DNA of 64,000 nucleotides from Pycnococcus provasolii (taxonomy: Eukaryota; Chlorophyta; Pseudoscourfieldiophyceae; Pseudoscourfieldiales; Pycnococcaceae): contig OW568865.1 of NCBI GenBank assembly GCA_938743325.2, forward strand, positions 930,001 to 994,000. Direction: 5' to 3'. Position numbers and translations under genes: made by a program. Positions 53,916-63,098 of this stretch are shown here, one piece after another. The notes under the pieces are model-generated. The model did no database searches. It worked only from the letters and a program-made list of their open reading frames with translations, and was not told where the DNA came from. Every line of letters starts with the position of its first letter. Within the stretch, counting starts at the first letter, position 1.

Positions 53916-54461
53916 AGACGAAGAATGATTAGCGAAATAACGATAGAAAAAAAGGTGAGAATTCAGTCTATGTCCCCCCCCCCCCCCCCGAAAGGGCCAA
54001 GCTTCGGTTGGGTGGTTGGATGTGATAAACTTTCTCTGGTCGTAGATCACATCACAAAGATTCCTTTTTCTGTGGTAACCGTGACGACATCACCTTTCTC
54101 TGGTCGTAGATCACATCACAAAGATTCCTTTTTCTGTGGTAACCGTGACGACATCACCTTTCTCTGGTCGTAGATCACATCACAAAGATGCCTTTTTCTG
54201 TGGTAACCGTGACGACATCACATTCGGTTACCGGCTTTCCGGCGGCGCAGCACGGTTCGTGTCTCCTTCACTACCGCGGCTTATCACATTTTTTATTATT
54301 GGACATCGGCCACGACGATGGGTGGGCCCCGGACCCCCCTGAAACCCTCACGAGCACCTGCTTCCCCCCCCGCGGTGTCATTCTCATTCTCCACAAGGAT
54401 TGTTTGTGGTTATTTGCCACCACATTGTAAACGCCATTAGTGATTAGTCGCCGACGCCGCC
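53916..54461. repeat. Central divergent promoter region: C16 tract and 64-bp tandem repeats
   Basis: It lies between the two divergent secreted genes. It has 16 consecutive C at 53974-53989 and three tandem copies of a 63-64 bp unit (54031-54094, 54095-54157, 54158-54221) that differ by one or two bases. Each unit holds ggtcgtagatcacatcacaaag and tggtaaccgtgacgacatc. An 8-C run lies at 54364. No gene is seen. Confidence 0.9.
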
Positions 54462-55292
54462 GTGATGACGATGCTGCTGACAACAACAACGACGCTCTCC
54501 ATGATGATGCTTTTTTTGCAGCAGGGAGGGTACGCACAACAATTCGACCCAAATGAAATTCGCGTACCTCCCAAACTCCCCGGCTGTAAAAGTCGTGTTT
54601 TTCATGAAGGACCAGGAGCGATAAGCAGCAGGGAATGGCGTGGAAAAAGGCAACCCAAAGCTTTCCTATTCGACGAAGTATTCGCGCAGAACAAGACGGT
54701 CGATGGCGTTCTCAATTCGTGTTTTGGCACCTCGACATTTGGAAATTCGCTTGCAGTCTCGACGACGATCTTAGGAAAGCGATATCCTGATGACAACGAA
54801 CTGGCGGGAATCGAACTCCAAACTCTCGACTGCATGAGGATGGGAAGGCGCAAGGGAATCGCGTACTACACCATCATAGGCGAAAACATTGGAAATGATG
54901 GTACCCCCTACAGGGACAGGCTTGATAGATTCGCTGCCAATCGAACGATTCGCGTCGCCTGGAATCAACGCTTTTCGAGGAAAATAAAGAGAAGGTCAAA
55001 AGAATTCGGTAAAGGTCGGCTTAGATTCTATTGCTTTGCTGACGGCGAAGTCACGTTCCCGACCCTTGAAGCCGCGAAGGCTGCAACCGCACGCGAAAGA
55101 AACAGAGTTGGCCTTAAGGGGAAAGTCAACTTTAACAGGTTCCCCTCAACGAAGAGGGGTGGCTGCAAAAGCAACGGTGGACCCTGGTATATGATTGACT
55201 ACATCCCCTTTGCAGATGAGATCATTTCTCCGAACGACATGTGCGACACCCAAGTAGTAACGACGAGCGTGGGAGTAGACATTGTGGGATGA
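54462..55292 (+). CDS. Secreted protein B of the inverted cassette
   Basis: 276 residues. A Thr/Met/Leu-rich signal peptide ends near GGYAQQ. The body has cysteines in LPGCKS, NSCFGTSTFG, LDCMRMG, FYCFADG and GGCKSNGG, Asn-linked sites (QNKT, ANRT) and a basic stretch (RFSRKIKRRSK). IRVAWNQ, the FPTLEAAK segment and WYMIDYIPF recall matching places in protein A on the other strand. No known domain is recognised. It is probably a lumenal or extracellular protein. Confidence 0.7.
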   Translation: MMTMLLTTTTTLSMMMLFLQQGGYAQQFDPNEIRVPPKLPGCKSRVFHEGPGAISSREWRGKRQPKAFLFDEVFAQNKTVDGVLNSCFGTSTFGNSLAVSTTILGKRYPDDNELAGIELQTLDCMRMGRRKGIAYYTIIGENIGNDGTPYRDRLDRFAANRTIRVAWNQRFSRKIKRRSKEFGKGRLRFYCFADGEVTFPTLEAAKAATARERNRVGLKGKVNFNRFPSTKRGGCKSNGGPWYMIDYIPFADEIISPNDMCDTQVVTTSVGVDIVG

Positions 55293-55377
55293 CTGACGTC
55301 GTCGGCGTCGATCGATGAATTCAACTTGGACTTCGTCGATTAAGTCGACGACTCGACGTCGACAGCAAAAGCGCTGA

Positions 55378-55542
55378 TAAATAGGGAATGGCGGAAGATG
55401 ACGCGGACAATTTCTGTTGCGAGGCTGAACGAAGTACGAACGATTGTTGCTAATAATATTGTTGTTGCTCAAGTAAAAAATAAGTTTGTTTGTTTTCCAA
55501 AACACATTTTCAACACCTTCACTTTCGCTATTCATCTGTCGT
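55378..55542 (+). repeat. Right arm of ~150-bp inverted repeat
   Basis: Starts 86 bases after the stop of secreted gene B and matches the reverse complement of 52961-53108. Long stretches are identical, such as the 20 bases ending in aaaaataag and the block aacacattttcaacacc. Small insertions (about 3-6 bases) separate the blocks. Confidence 0.9.
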
Positions 55543-55817
55543 CGTCGTAGGACTCCTATCCCTTTCTTCTCGATCGTCGTCCATGCATGTCGTCGTCGTC
55601 ACTGTCGTCGTCCATGTCGTCGTCGTCGTCGTCGTCGTGATGCTTCTCGCGGACAAGCAAGACTGACGTGCGTGGAGCTGAGGAGCGGGGCGGCGATGGC
55701 GGCGTGTGAGACCAGGTTCAGGATGCGCAGTTCGAAGAAGTTGTCGGCTTGTAAGTATGCCAAGAGTAATCGAACGTGATTTAGGAACCCATTATTAATA
55801 TCTCGCACGACAAGATC
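55543..55817. other. Short spacer with gtc repeats
   Basis: A gtcgtc trinucleotide run at 55586-55640. The remainder may be the 5' part of the retroelement fragment that follows, but no protein motif could be assigned. Confidence 0.4.
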
Positions 55818-56522
55818 TTGTACTGTACCGGTCTCAGGGAACGTAGTGTGGCATTTGATGGTGGCATTGTCGCATCGGCAAGGGTCGTGCCCGCCACAGA
55901 TTCGGCGCCCGGTCGAGTCGTCATCCACGGTGAGGCGGTCAGCCAGCTCGACAAGCTGCACGAGGGCTTGGCCGCTCCCGGCTTCGTGCCGGCGCCGGTT
56001 GCCAAATACGAAGATGCCAAACGTCGTAAGGAACGCATGCCGCACGACCAGGCGGGCATGGACTTTGTGCCGGGCGTTCTATCGCAACATGGCTGCATGG
56101 GTGACAGCTTGCGTGGGCTTCTCGACGAGCTTGCCACTGCTGGTTCGCAATCGTTGGCGGTTCAATTGATCTTCAACTGCGCATCTGCGGGTGAAGCGCG
56201 GGGCTCGCTCCTATCGTTTTGGAAGCGAAGCCTCTCCGTGGTCCACGCGAGGGCCAAGGGCACACGCATTGCTCATTTCTACCAACACGTTGAGCATGTC
56301 CCGCCCGCTGGCAGTGCTCATTCGGCGCCGCTTCCGCATCGGTCGGAGTTCACGCCGTCGTCGAGGGCACTGCCGGCACCATCGGCATGGCCCGACCGTG
56401 GGGATTTCGCTTTACCTTTTTCACACAATCGTGCTCATTTCGCTCGGGCTCTGGAGCGCACATCGCCACCGGTCACTTTGGAGACTCCTCATCCGCATGA
56501 GCCACCTCCAACGCTCAGCTAG
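55818..56522 (+). mobile_element. LINE-like retroelement fragment (C-terminal part)
   Basis: 234-residue frame whose middle resembles the region after the reverse transcriptase in plant and algal non-LTR elements: A.....K...Y.......FVP...S.HG..GDSLRGLLDELA, here AKRRKERMPHDQAGMDFVP and DSLRGLLDELATA. The reverse transcriptase and endonuclease themselves are absent, so the copy is 5' truncated. After about residue 150 the frame drifts into Pro/His-rich sequence and is probably no longer the original one. No poly-A tail or target duplication is seen. Confidence 0.4.
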
Positions 56523-56878
56523 AGCTGGGGGTGCAAGTCCGTGATGGCTCTCCTTTTCGGGATTTTGGGTTCCTCAGGTTTTTACTTTTTGTCGTGTAAC
56601 GTTCAGTTCAGTACCGGCATTGACAGCGAACTCGCTCGCCTTGAGGGGAAAAAAAACTCTGTTCATAGTGTTTTCCGTGGAACGGTCGAATTGAACTGTT
56701 ACATGGTCACAAGGGCGTGTCCATGAACAGTGTTCATTTCGTATTTTCCATGGGGTATCCCCTCCCTGTCCTCCTCTCCCTCCCTTGTTCTCCATGCTCT
56801 TCCTTGGGGGGAGCAGTTCCTTCGTATCCCGCGCCCTTCGCCCTTTCGCATTTCAAACTTGCAATTGAAAGGTATTAA
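56523..56878. other. Intergenic spacer
   Basis: 356 bases with a C/T-rich block at 56757-56800. It may hold the promoter of the small two-exon candidate that follows. Nothing else is recognised. Confidence 0.4.
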
Positions 56879-57438
56879 ATGGCGTCGCCTGTTGTTTGGC
56901 CTCAACCAGAGAAGATGCTTTTGTCTCTTCTTGTGGAAGAGGAGAAGCTGCTGCGTGAGGAGGAGGAAGAAGGCGCAGCTCGGAAGAAACTCACCACGGT
57001 GGTGCTCCTCACCGCCGCGCTCATCCTTGTAACTAACTACACTTCTACCTTACTTCTTCTCTCCGTGTGGACAATGGGGTTTCTTACATTGTCTTTGGAA
57101 TAATATATGGTGATAACGTTATGGAGACGGGATCACGTGATATCCTGGCCGGACATCACGTGAACGGTTCTTAGGCTTCCCAGCCTTCGACACCTTGGTC
57201 TCGGTCGACCTTGCTCGGTCGTCCCGACTTCCTCGGGTCCCCTTCCCCAGGGTCCCCGACCTTCCCTTCTCCATGTAACTAACTACACTTCTACCTTACT
57301 TCTTCTCTCCGTCAGTGGCGTCGTGGCTACTGGACGCCGCACGACGCCTACTGTCCCAAACGTCGTCACAATTGGGGGTTCTGGCTCGGCTCTCTCTCCC
57401 GACCTTGGCCAATGGCCAGGCGCAAGAAGTACGGGTAG
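56879..57438 (+). CDS. Candidate small two-exon gene with repeat-ended intron
   Basis: Exon 1 56879-57028 codes 50 residues (a charged Glu-rich helix EEEKLLREEEEE, then a hydrophobic stretch). A GT donor opens the sequence gtaactaactacac. A CAG acceptor at 57313-57315 follows a CTAAC-type site and a pyrimidine tract, and exon 2 57316-57438 adds 40 aromatic-basic residues (RRGYWTPHDAYCPKRRHNWG) before TAG. Reading is in phase. Without splicing the frame ends at 57103 (74 residues). The exon 2 sequence hints at the start of a PIF/Harbinger-like transposase, but this is weak. Confidence 0.4.
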
Positions 57439-57963
57439 GGTACCCTCCTCATGAGCCCTACTAACAGCCCAGCTCTAACCCTAGCTAGTAGCCCTAACAG
57501 ACAGCCCACGAACCCTCCTACGAACCCTAACCGTAACTGACAGCCCACGAACCCTCCTACGAACCCTAACCCGAAACCCGAACCACCACTGCAAACCCTA
57601 ACCACCGCGGGAAACCGTCTACTAAAGGACGATCTTTTTGGTGGGTAAATTTTACCCCCGCGGGAAATTACAATTCAACAATTCGTTGGTTCGAATCCGA
57701 AAGTTGCCCAAAAGCAAAAAAGCGATGCGATCGGCTTGCCCTAACCCGGCCGCCAGTTCCCTCCAATACTCGCCCTTCGCCGTTCGCCGTTGTTTCAGAA
57801 GTGTCTGTCGTGACAAGCGTGCTTTTGTGGTGAAGCACGTGCAGCACGTCGTCATCGGTCATTCCTCCTTCTCCTTCGACTCCACTTGCTCGGCTCGCTG
57901 AACATTACAATATTGTCCTGATCGTTTGTTTCGTACAGTACGGTACCCGGTACAGTTTAGAAC
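57104..57963. other. Intergenic region with degenerate telomere-type repeats
   Basis: Beyond the candidate intron and exon, 57474-57606 is a run of degenerate CCCTAA/ccctac units, including the 27-bp phrase beginning gacagcccacgaaccctcc twice (57493 and 57539). 57675-57700 has a ggttcgaatcc block like a tRNA T-arm, but no tRNA fold can be drawn around it. No gene is recognised between 57610 and 57963. Confidence 0.5.
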
Positions 57964-57978
57964 ATGTCGCCTTCTTCC

Positions 57979-58022
<44 letters not shown>

Positions 58023-58890
58023 GTCGTCACCTTGGCTGAACCTCGCGCTCGGACCCACTTTGCAGTGCCTCGAGGCGGCGTCACTCGGAATGCCGTTCGA
58101 AGTGTGGAAAACACGTATGGCGCGATTCCGAGGAGAGTCGACAATTACGGCGTTTCAGAATATTTATCGTGAGGGTGGAGTTTCAGCCTTCTGGGCGGGC
58201 ACGGGTGCGAAGATGGTCGAAAGTGCCTCGAAAGGAGGCGTGCTGCTCGTGAGCAAGGAGGCGATTCTCAACGCGTGCCAAAATGCTGGACTGTCGCCAA
58301 CGTTCTCTGGAATCATCGCAGGTGCGGGTGGTGGTGTGGCGCAGACAAGCGTGATGGGACCAACCACATTTCTCGTCACCGCCGCGGTAACGTCGAAGGA
58401 CAAGTCCGTGACCACGACAAAGCGCATCGTCGACACGTGGCAGTCACGTGGTCTGGCAGGGTTCTATCCCGGCGGTCTTGCTATCGCGTTCCGTCAAGCG
58501 TCCAACTGGGCGTCTCGACAGGGGTTCACGGAGGCTGTTCGCGCGCAAGTGCGAGCTGCAAAACATCCGGACAACAGCAAGCTCACACGCGTTGAAGAGC
58601 TGCAATGTGGAATCGTCGGCGGTGTGCTTTCTTCGTGGAATCATCCCTTCGAGGTGGCACGCGTCGAGGCACAGGCACGAGCCGCCGCCGGCGAGCCTGC
58701 TCTTGGATTCGTCGGAGTTGTCAGACACGTCGTTCACACCAACGGTGTGAGTGGCCTTTTCGCGGGTATCCTCCCACGGATCGGACTCAATATATGGCAG
58801 ACTCTATTCATGGTAACACTTGCGAAAGTGATCAAGCAAGAGTTAATCGGTGGCGAAGACGGCAGCAACAGTAGTACTAAGAAGTCGTGA
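57964..58890 (+). CDS. Mitochondrial carrier family protein
   Basis: 308 residues. After an Ala-Pro repeat (residues 7-20, a CTGCTC microsatellite), three carrier repeats can be traced. Signature boxes are MPFEVWKTRM in the first (P-x-E-x-x-K), a divergent MGPTTFLVTA in the second and HPFEVARVEAQ in the third, with aromatic-Gly motifs such as YREGGVSAFWAG and LFAGILPRIG after them. Six membrane segments are expected in the inner mitochondrial membrane. The divergent middle box and the LEAASLGMPFEV stretch recall the fungal Yhm2 citrate/oxoglutarate carrier group. That substrate is only a suggestion. Confidence 0.85.
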
Positions 58891-59049
58891 AATGAAGTTT
58901 GTCTACTGTAACAGTTTCGCTCAACATTTTTTCTCCTCAACAACAAATTACTGTATACGTATCACACACTCACTTTTCCTCCACCACCCACTCACTACTT
59001 GATGATGTTGCTATCTATCCTTCTTGCAGATCCAACAATTTTTTATTAT

Positions 59050-59679
59050 TTATCCCCACTTGAGCGTGGCCATACCTTTGCTGAAAAAGCCGTGGTACAT
59101 GAGATCAGATCCAGATCCATGTGCGAAGATGACTTTGTTGGGAATCTCTCCAGAAGTTGTCGACACGTTGAAAGTAAGCACCGTACCTTCAGTCTCCGAG
59201 GTTGTTACGGCCAAGTCGGTCATGTTAGGAGCATACGGCGGCAGATTGCGCCAGAACACCGGCATTGATGTCTCGTTGACGACACCTGCAACGATCTCCG
59301 GGGTCGACTTTGAAGTCATCAAATGCAGCTGCGCGTCTCCTCCTGGGATGCCCACGGCAGCCAGCGCGGGAATCATAAAGCCAGACTCACTAAATCCAAC
59401 AGCCGCCCACACTCCATTTGGAACTTTCGCCATCACGTTTGTCGTCGTCGTCACGTTGTCTGTCGTCGTCGGCTTGTTCCAGAAAAATTCCATGGTAGAG
59501 AATGGTTTGAAGCTGCAGTCAAAATCGGACGATGATGACGCGTCAGAGCAGGCTACTTCTTGCGGCGGAGTAAGCATAGCATGAGCGCCTCCTTCGTGGC
59601 CCATCGCCGTCATGGCCATCATCATCATGAGCACAACAACAAACATGTTCGTCGTCAACATCATGAGTAAAGTTTCCAA
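59050..59679 (-). CDS. Secreted DOMON-like domain protein
   Basis: 209 residues. A Met-rich signal peptide (MFVVVLMMMMAMTAMG) ends before GHEGGAH. The body resembles a DOMON beta-sandwich: a strand with FFWNKPT, VMAKVPNGVWAAVGFSESGF with the usual W-x-A-x-G-F-S, a Met-x-x-Pro-Ala segment, and a closing VIFAHGSGSD strand. Such domains bind heme or sugars outside the cell; a candidate axial Met occurs in GFMIPAL. There is no cytochrome b561 partner. Several Asn-linked glycosylation sites (NETS, NMTD, NVST) fit secretion. Confidence 0.7.
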   Translation of the reverse strand: METLLMMLTTNMFVVVLMMMMAMTAMGHEGGAHAMLTPPQEVACSDASSSSDFDCSFKPFSTMEFFWNKPTTTDNVTTTTNVMAKVPNGVWAAVGFSESGFMIPALAAVGIPGGDAQLHLMTSKSTPEIVAGVVNETSMPVFWRNLPPYAPNMTDLAVTTSETEGTVLTFNVSTTSGEIPNKVIFAHGSGSDLMYHGFFSKGMATLKWG

Positions 59680-59761
59680 AAGAATCCTCAGTGGGAAGTT
59701 TTTGTGGGAAGAAGAAGGAAGCTTCCCGGGTAGATTCGCAACTAAATTCTCAACCGATCAC

Positions 59762-59795
59762 ATTATCCGATCATTATCCGATCATTATCCGATCA
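59762..59795. repeat. 11-bp tandem repeat
   Basis: Three copies of attatccgatc between the DOMON-like gene start and the end of ALB3, about 85 bases upstream of the DOMON-like ATG on the minus strand. It may be a promoter element. Confidence 0.6.
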
Positions 59796-59856
59796 GGGTT
59801 TAAGAATCCAACGAAACCGAACCCGGGAACCAATAAAATGAAGAAAGTTAGATTTT

Positions 59857-61470
59857 TCAGAAGCTTGGTGCAATAAATGCGCTCTCCTTCTCCTTCGTCT
59901 CAGCTTCCACCAAATCCCTCCTCCGTCGGCGCGAGCGTCGAAGCTCGCGAGGAACTGTTTCGTCATCACTCGCACCACTGGCCGCCAATGCCGCCGCCAA
60001 GGGCATCTCACGCGCGACAGGAGGCGCGTCAGCGGAACCGTTCGCCTCCTCGCCATTCGATGGCGCCGCCGCCGCCGCCACATCCCCTCCCTCCTCAGCC
60101 ACCGCCGCCGCCGCCACATCACCATCACCTCCCTCCGCAGCCAGCGCAAGAACTGGCGCAAGTTCAAGCGGTTCTCCCATCTTTCGGCGGGATGTTCCAA
60201 GGTCCTGCTGGTACTCCTGTCGTTCAACCGTCACAACCGCACCACCAAGCTTGCGTAGGTAGATCTGCTGCGCGGTGGTGAAGACGCTGTTCGACAGGTA
60301 GTAGATCTGCAGTCCGGCGGGCACGTTCAGGCTGAAGTAGCCAATCATAAGCGGAAGGTAGTCGAGAATCCACGGCGGTGGCTTCTCCGGATCCTGCGGC
60401 GTAAACGATTTCAGCACCTTCGCGGAGACGAACTGCGCGACTGTGACGAGTATGGGAAGTACGAGGTACAGCTCAGCATCCGTCCACCCAATTTTCGGCT
60501 CGCCGCCGAAGAGCGTCGTCAAGCCCTCGGGTGAGAGGTAGTTGGCGTAGAAGGCGCCGAGCAGATTTTCTGCGCCCGAAGACGACGTGGAAGCGGCGAG
60601 ACTGTCGACTGATGATGTCGTGACGCCAGGAACGAGCGGCCATATCCACGCCGTTCCGAGGCCAGCTCTTTGCGCCGCCATGTCCGTCGGCCCGCTCAAC
60701 GTAGGAATCCAGTAGAAGCCTTCGTTGAGGTACCCGTCGATGGCAGAGTTACTGAGCGCACGGTACAGGCTGATGAAGACGGGTATCGTCGCGAGCGAGG
60801 GCAGGCACCCCGCGGCGGGGTTGACGTCGTTCTCCTGGTACAGCCTGTTCACCTCCTTGTTGATGCGTTCTTCGTCCCCCTCAAAGCGCGCTCGAATGGC
60901 CTTCACCTTGGGTTGCAGCGCCTGCTGGTTCATCGCGCTTTCGACTTGCTGCTTCGTGAGCGGCAGCGTGAGCGTCTTGACGCCGAACGTGAGTGCGACG
61001 ATAGACCACCCGTAGCTGTACGGAATTCCCGCGTTTGCGAGCTGTGTGGAAATCCGCACGAGCGTCCTTTCGAACGCGTCTGCGACGACGGCGTACCACC
61101 CTTCGAAACGCACAGCCGCGAGATCCGCGGCGGACGAGCCTGCAGCGTTGATCGCGTCGACTTGCGTGTTTGCGGTGGACGACGCCACGGCAGGAGCGGC
61201 GGCGGCGGCATCCGCGAGCACGAACACTTCGTTGATGTTGTGTGCTAGACTGTGGATACTGTCAGGAGTCATCATGGCCGAGACACAATTTTTAGCCCTA
61301 CCCTTATAATGCGAAGGACGAAGAGCAGGACGGAACGATGAACGAGACTGTCCTCCTCCTCGTAATAATCCAACGGAGGCTGAGCCTGAGCCTGAGCGCA
61401 CTCCCGACGTCGACGCCATGATATGCTTGGCGAGAGAGAAGACAAGACGACGAAAAGAAAAGAAAAGCAA
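59857..61470 (-). CDS. ALB3: ALB3/YidC/Oxa1-type thylakoid membrane insertase
   Basis: 537 residues (an ATG at 61419 is an alternative start). Residues about 1-95 are Ser/Arg/Ala-rich with a plastid transit character. The YidC/Oxa1 core runs about 120-410: SYGWSIVALTFGVKTLTLPL, NPAAGCLPSLATIPVFISLY, GFYWIPTLSGPTDM, LVLPILVTVAQFVSAKV and LPLMIGYFSLNVPAGLQIYY, closing with TAQQIYLRKLGG. These match plant ALB3 closely. ALB3 inserts light-harvesting proteins into thylakoids, working with cpSRP/FtsY. The Ala/Glu-rich stromal tail with RRSRRRRRDLVE is where plant ALB3 binds cpSRP43; no exact motif is claimed. Confidence 0.93.
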   Translation of the reverse strand: MLFFSFRRLVFSLAKHIMASTSGVRSGSGSASVGLLRGGGQSRSSFRPALRPSHYKGRAKNCVSAMMTPDSIHSLAHNINEVFVLADAAAAAPAVASSTANTQVDAINAAGSSAADLAAVRFEGWYAVVADAFERTLVRISTQLANAGIPYSYGWSIVALTFGVKTLTLPLTKQQVESAMNQQALQPKVKAIRARFEGDEERINKEVNRLYQENDVNPAAGCLPSLATIPVFISLYRALSNSAIDGYLNEGFYWIPTLSGPTDMAAQRAGLGTAWIWPLVPGVTTSSVDSLAASTSSSGAENLLGAFYANYLSPEGLTTLFGGEPKIGWTDAELYLVLPILVTVAQFVSAKVLKSFTPQDPEKPPPWILDYLPLMIGYFSLNVPAGLQIYYLSNSVFTTAQQIYLRKLGGAVVTVERQEYQQDLGTSRRKMGEPLELAPVLALAAEGGDGDVAAAAVAEEGGDVAAAAAPSNGEEANGSADAPPVAREMPLAAALAASGASDDETVPRELRRSRRRRRDLVEAETKEKESAFIAPSF

Positions 61471-61951
61471 GCCCGAGAGCGGAATACACCTCTACCTCAG
61501 GTCCGGGTCCGGTCGGGAAGGGATCCTAGAACCCTCGGGATCCGATAACCCGGGTTATCCGAAAAAATCTTAAAATCTGAATTCGGGGATTTCCGAGTTT
61601 GCTTTCCTCTCAGTTTCAGAGTTTAGGGGTTGGTTTCCCTTGCTTTGTTGTAGTGGTAAGGCAGGTTTGTAAGGCGTGTCATGACCAGTCTGATGTGCGT
61701 GTGATTTACATATACTGTGCGTGTGCTTGCATGGGTGCATGGGTGCATGGACCTGGAGGTGGAGGGGATCCTTGGTGTGTGCGCGCCTAACGGCCAACTG
61801 CAACTGCGCCCTGTAAGTATGGCCAGCGTGTGATGGCGTTGTCCTAAGTAGTACTACATGTCTTGGTACAGTACTCCTTAACGAGGTTGCGTGACTCAGT
61901 ATTATTTATTGTTGGTATTATGTATATATAAATATAGTGTGCGTTCTTGTT
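61471..61951. other. Intergenic region upstream of ALB3
   Basis: 480 bases between the ALB3 start and the stop of the MESD-like gene (both minus). A perfect 16-bp palindrome GATAACCCGGGTTATC lies at 61544-61559, about 75 bases upstream of the ALB3 ATG, and a tgggtgca repeat at 61731-61750. Nothing else is recognised. Confidence 0.5.
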
Positions 61952-62824
61952 CTACAGTTCCTCCTTCTCCTTCTCCTTCTTCTTCTTCGAGCTCTTCTTC
62001 TTCGAGCTCTTCTTCTTGTCCTTCTTGTTCTTTTTGTCGGTGGTGGTTTGCTTCAAAACGTCCGCGGGATTCGGTGGTGGAGGGGGTGGTTTCGTCGCAG
62101 TGTTCCGGTTTTGAACCTTGAACTTAGGCTCGCCGTCGTTGTCGTCGTCGTCATCACCGTCGTTCCCCGCAAGCACCCACGTTGTGCTCTGGTGCTCGAA
62201 CTCCGCAGCCTCGGGACGCGTAAGCACGAACTTACGAGCCTCCTTGAGACGGCTTCCGTCGACAGATATCAGAAGCGTGTCTTTGTCAATAGAGTATAAC
62301 GCCTCCTCCGAAGCGGCGGTCATGAGCAGAGACTTCCACCTTCCCGCAATCACGTCCGCATCTTCCTTGGTGCGTTTCGGATCCGGAATAAGTCTGATGA
62401 AGCACAGCTGCATTCCGTTCGCGCCCATGCCGAGCGTGTCCAAGTCCCGGGTTTGCTTTTGCTTTTGCACATACTTCATGATGTCTTCCACGTTCATTCC
62501 TCCCCCACCACTAACTTCTTCAGGTTCAGGTGTCGGTTTCGCTTTTGGCGTTCCCCACTCTTTCCACTCTTCATCCTCCTCGTCGTCCTCGACATCGTCT
62601 AAGTTATCAGGAATACGCGGACGAGCCATGACGAGAACATTTCCCCCCTTGAAACCTTGGAGAGGACTCCAAGGATAGGAACTGCCACTGCCAACACAAG
62701 ATTGAAGTTGTTGTGCTCTTGAGATTGAGAAAGAAACGTCGTTCAGACATGCTAGTAAAACACAGAAATATACACAAGAAAAAGAAACCCTATGAAGAAA
62801 AGACAACCAAGGCATGGCGGCCAT
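61952..62824 (-). CDS. MESD-like ER chaperone
   Basis: 290 residues. A signal peptide (HRVSFSCVYFCVLLACL) is followed by an acidic stretch. Residues about 105-215 follow the MESD/Boca domain: NVEDIMKYVQKQKQ, MQLCFIRL, RTKEDADVIAGRWKSLL, ALYSIDKDTLLISVDGSR and a closing ARKFVLTRPEAAEFEHQS. In animals MESD folds the beta-propeller/EGF modules of LRP receptors in the ER. Here the client is unknown. The protein ends in a long Lys/Ser run and KEEL, which resembles a KDEL-type retrieval signal (animal MESD ends REDL). Confidence 0.8.
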   Translation of the reverse strand: MAAMPWLSFLHRVSFSCVYFCVLLACLNDVSFSISRAQQLQSCVGSGSSYPWSPLQGFKGGNVLVMARPRIPDNLDDVEDDEEDEEWKEWGTPKAKPTPEPEEVSGGGGMNVEDIMKYVQKQKQTRDLDTLGMGANGMQLCFIRLIPDPKRTKEDADVIAGRWKSLLMTAASEEALYSIDKDTLLISVDGSRLKEARKFVLTRPEAAEFEHQSTTWVLAGNDGDDDDDNDGEPKFKVQNRNTATKPPPPPPNPADVLKQTTTDKKNKKDKKKSSKKKSSKKKKEKEKEEL

Positions 62825-63098
62825 GGGAAAGTGATTGATCCTCCAGACTCATCGGGTCCATACCCAGAACACTGTACCCTACTCCACCAACTCTAGGAGG
62901 CTCTAGGAAGGATCCCCGAATCACCGACCGAAACGACCTGGTGCCTTACCTCCAAGGGGGATTCCCCGGGGTTCCAGAAGACGTGTATGAACTTCTCCGG
63001 GGCCCGTGGCCGTGGGTGCACGTCGTCGTTCCCCTCCGGAGCTCCACAAGCACTCTCCCCCCCCCCCCCCCCCCCCCCCGGGGTTGATCAGGTGAGTG
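62825..63098. other. Divergent intergenic region
   Basis: 274 bases between the MESD-like (-) and patatin-like (+) genes. It includes the C23 tract listed next. No gene. Confidence 0.5.
63057..63079 (+). repeat. C23 homopolymer just before a start codon
   Basis: 23 consecutive C ending 19 bases before the ATG at 63099, probably in the leader or core promoter of the patatin-like gene. Confidence 0.9.

Noticed and set aside
57660-57710. Possible tRNA around ggttcgaatcc
   Set aside because: The T-arm-like block has one mismatch and one wobble in its stem, and no acceptor, D or anticodon arm can be formed from the upstream 70 bases.
57638-57901. 87-residue plus-strand frame before the mitochondrial carrier
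   Set aside because: Unremarkable composition, no motif, and it overlaps likely promoter DNA.
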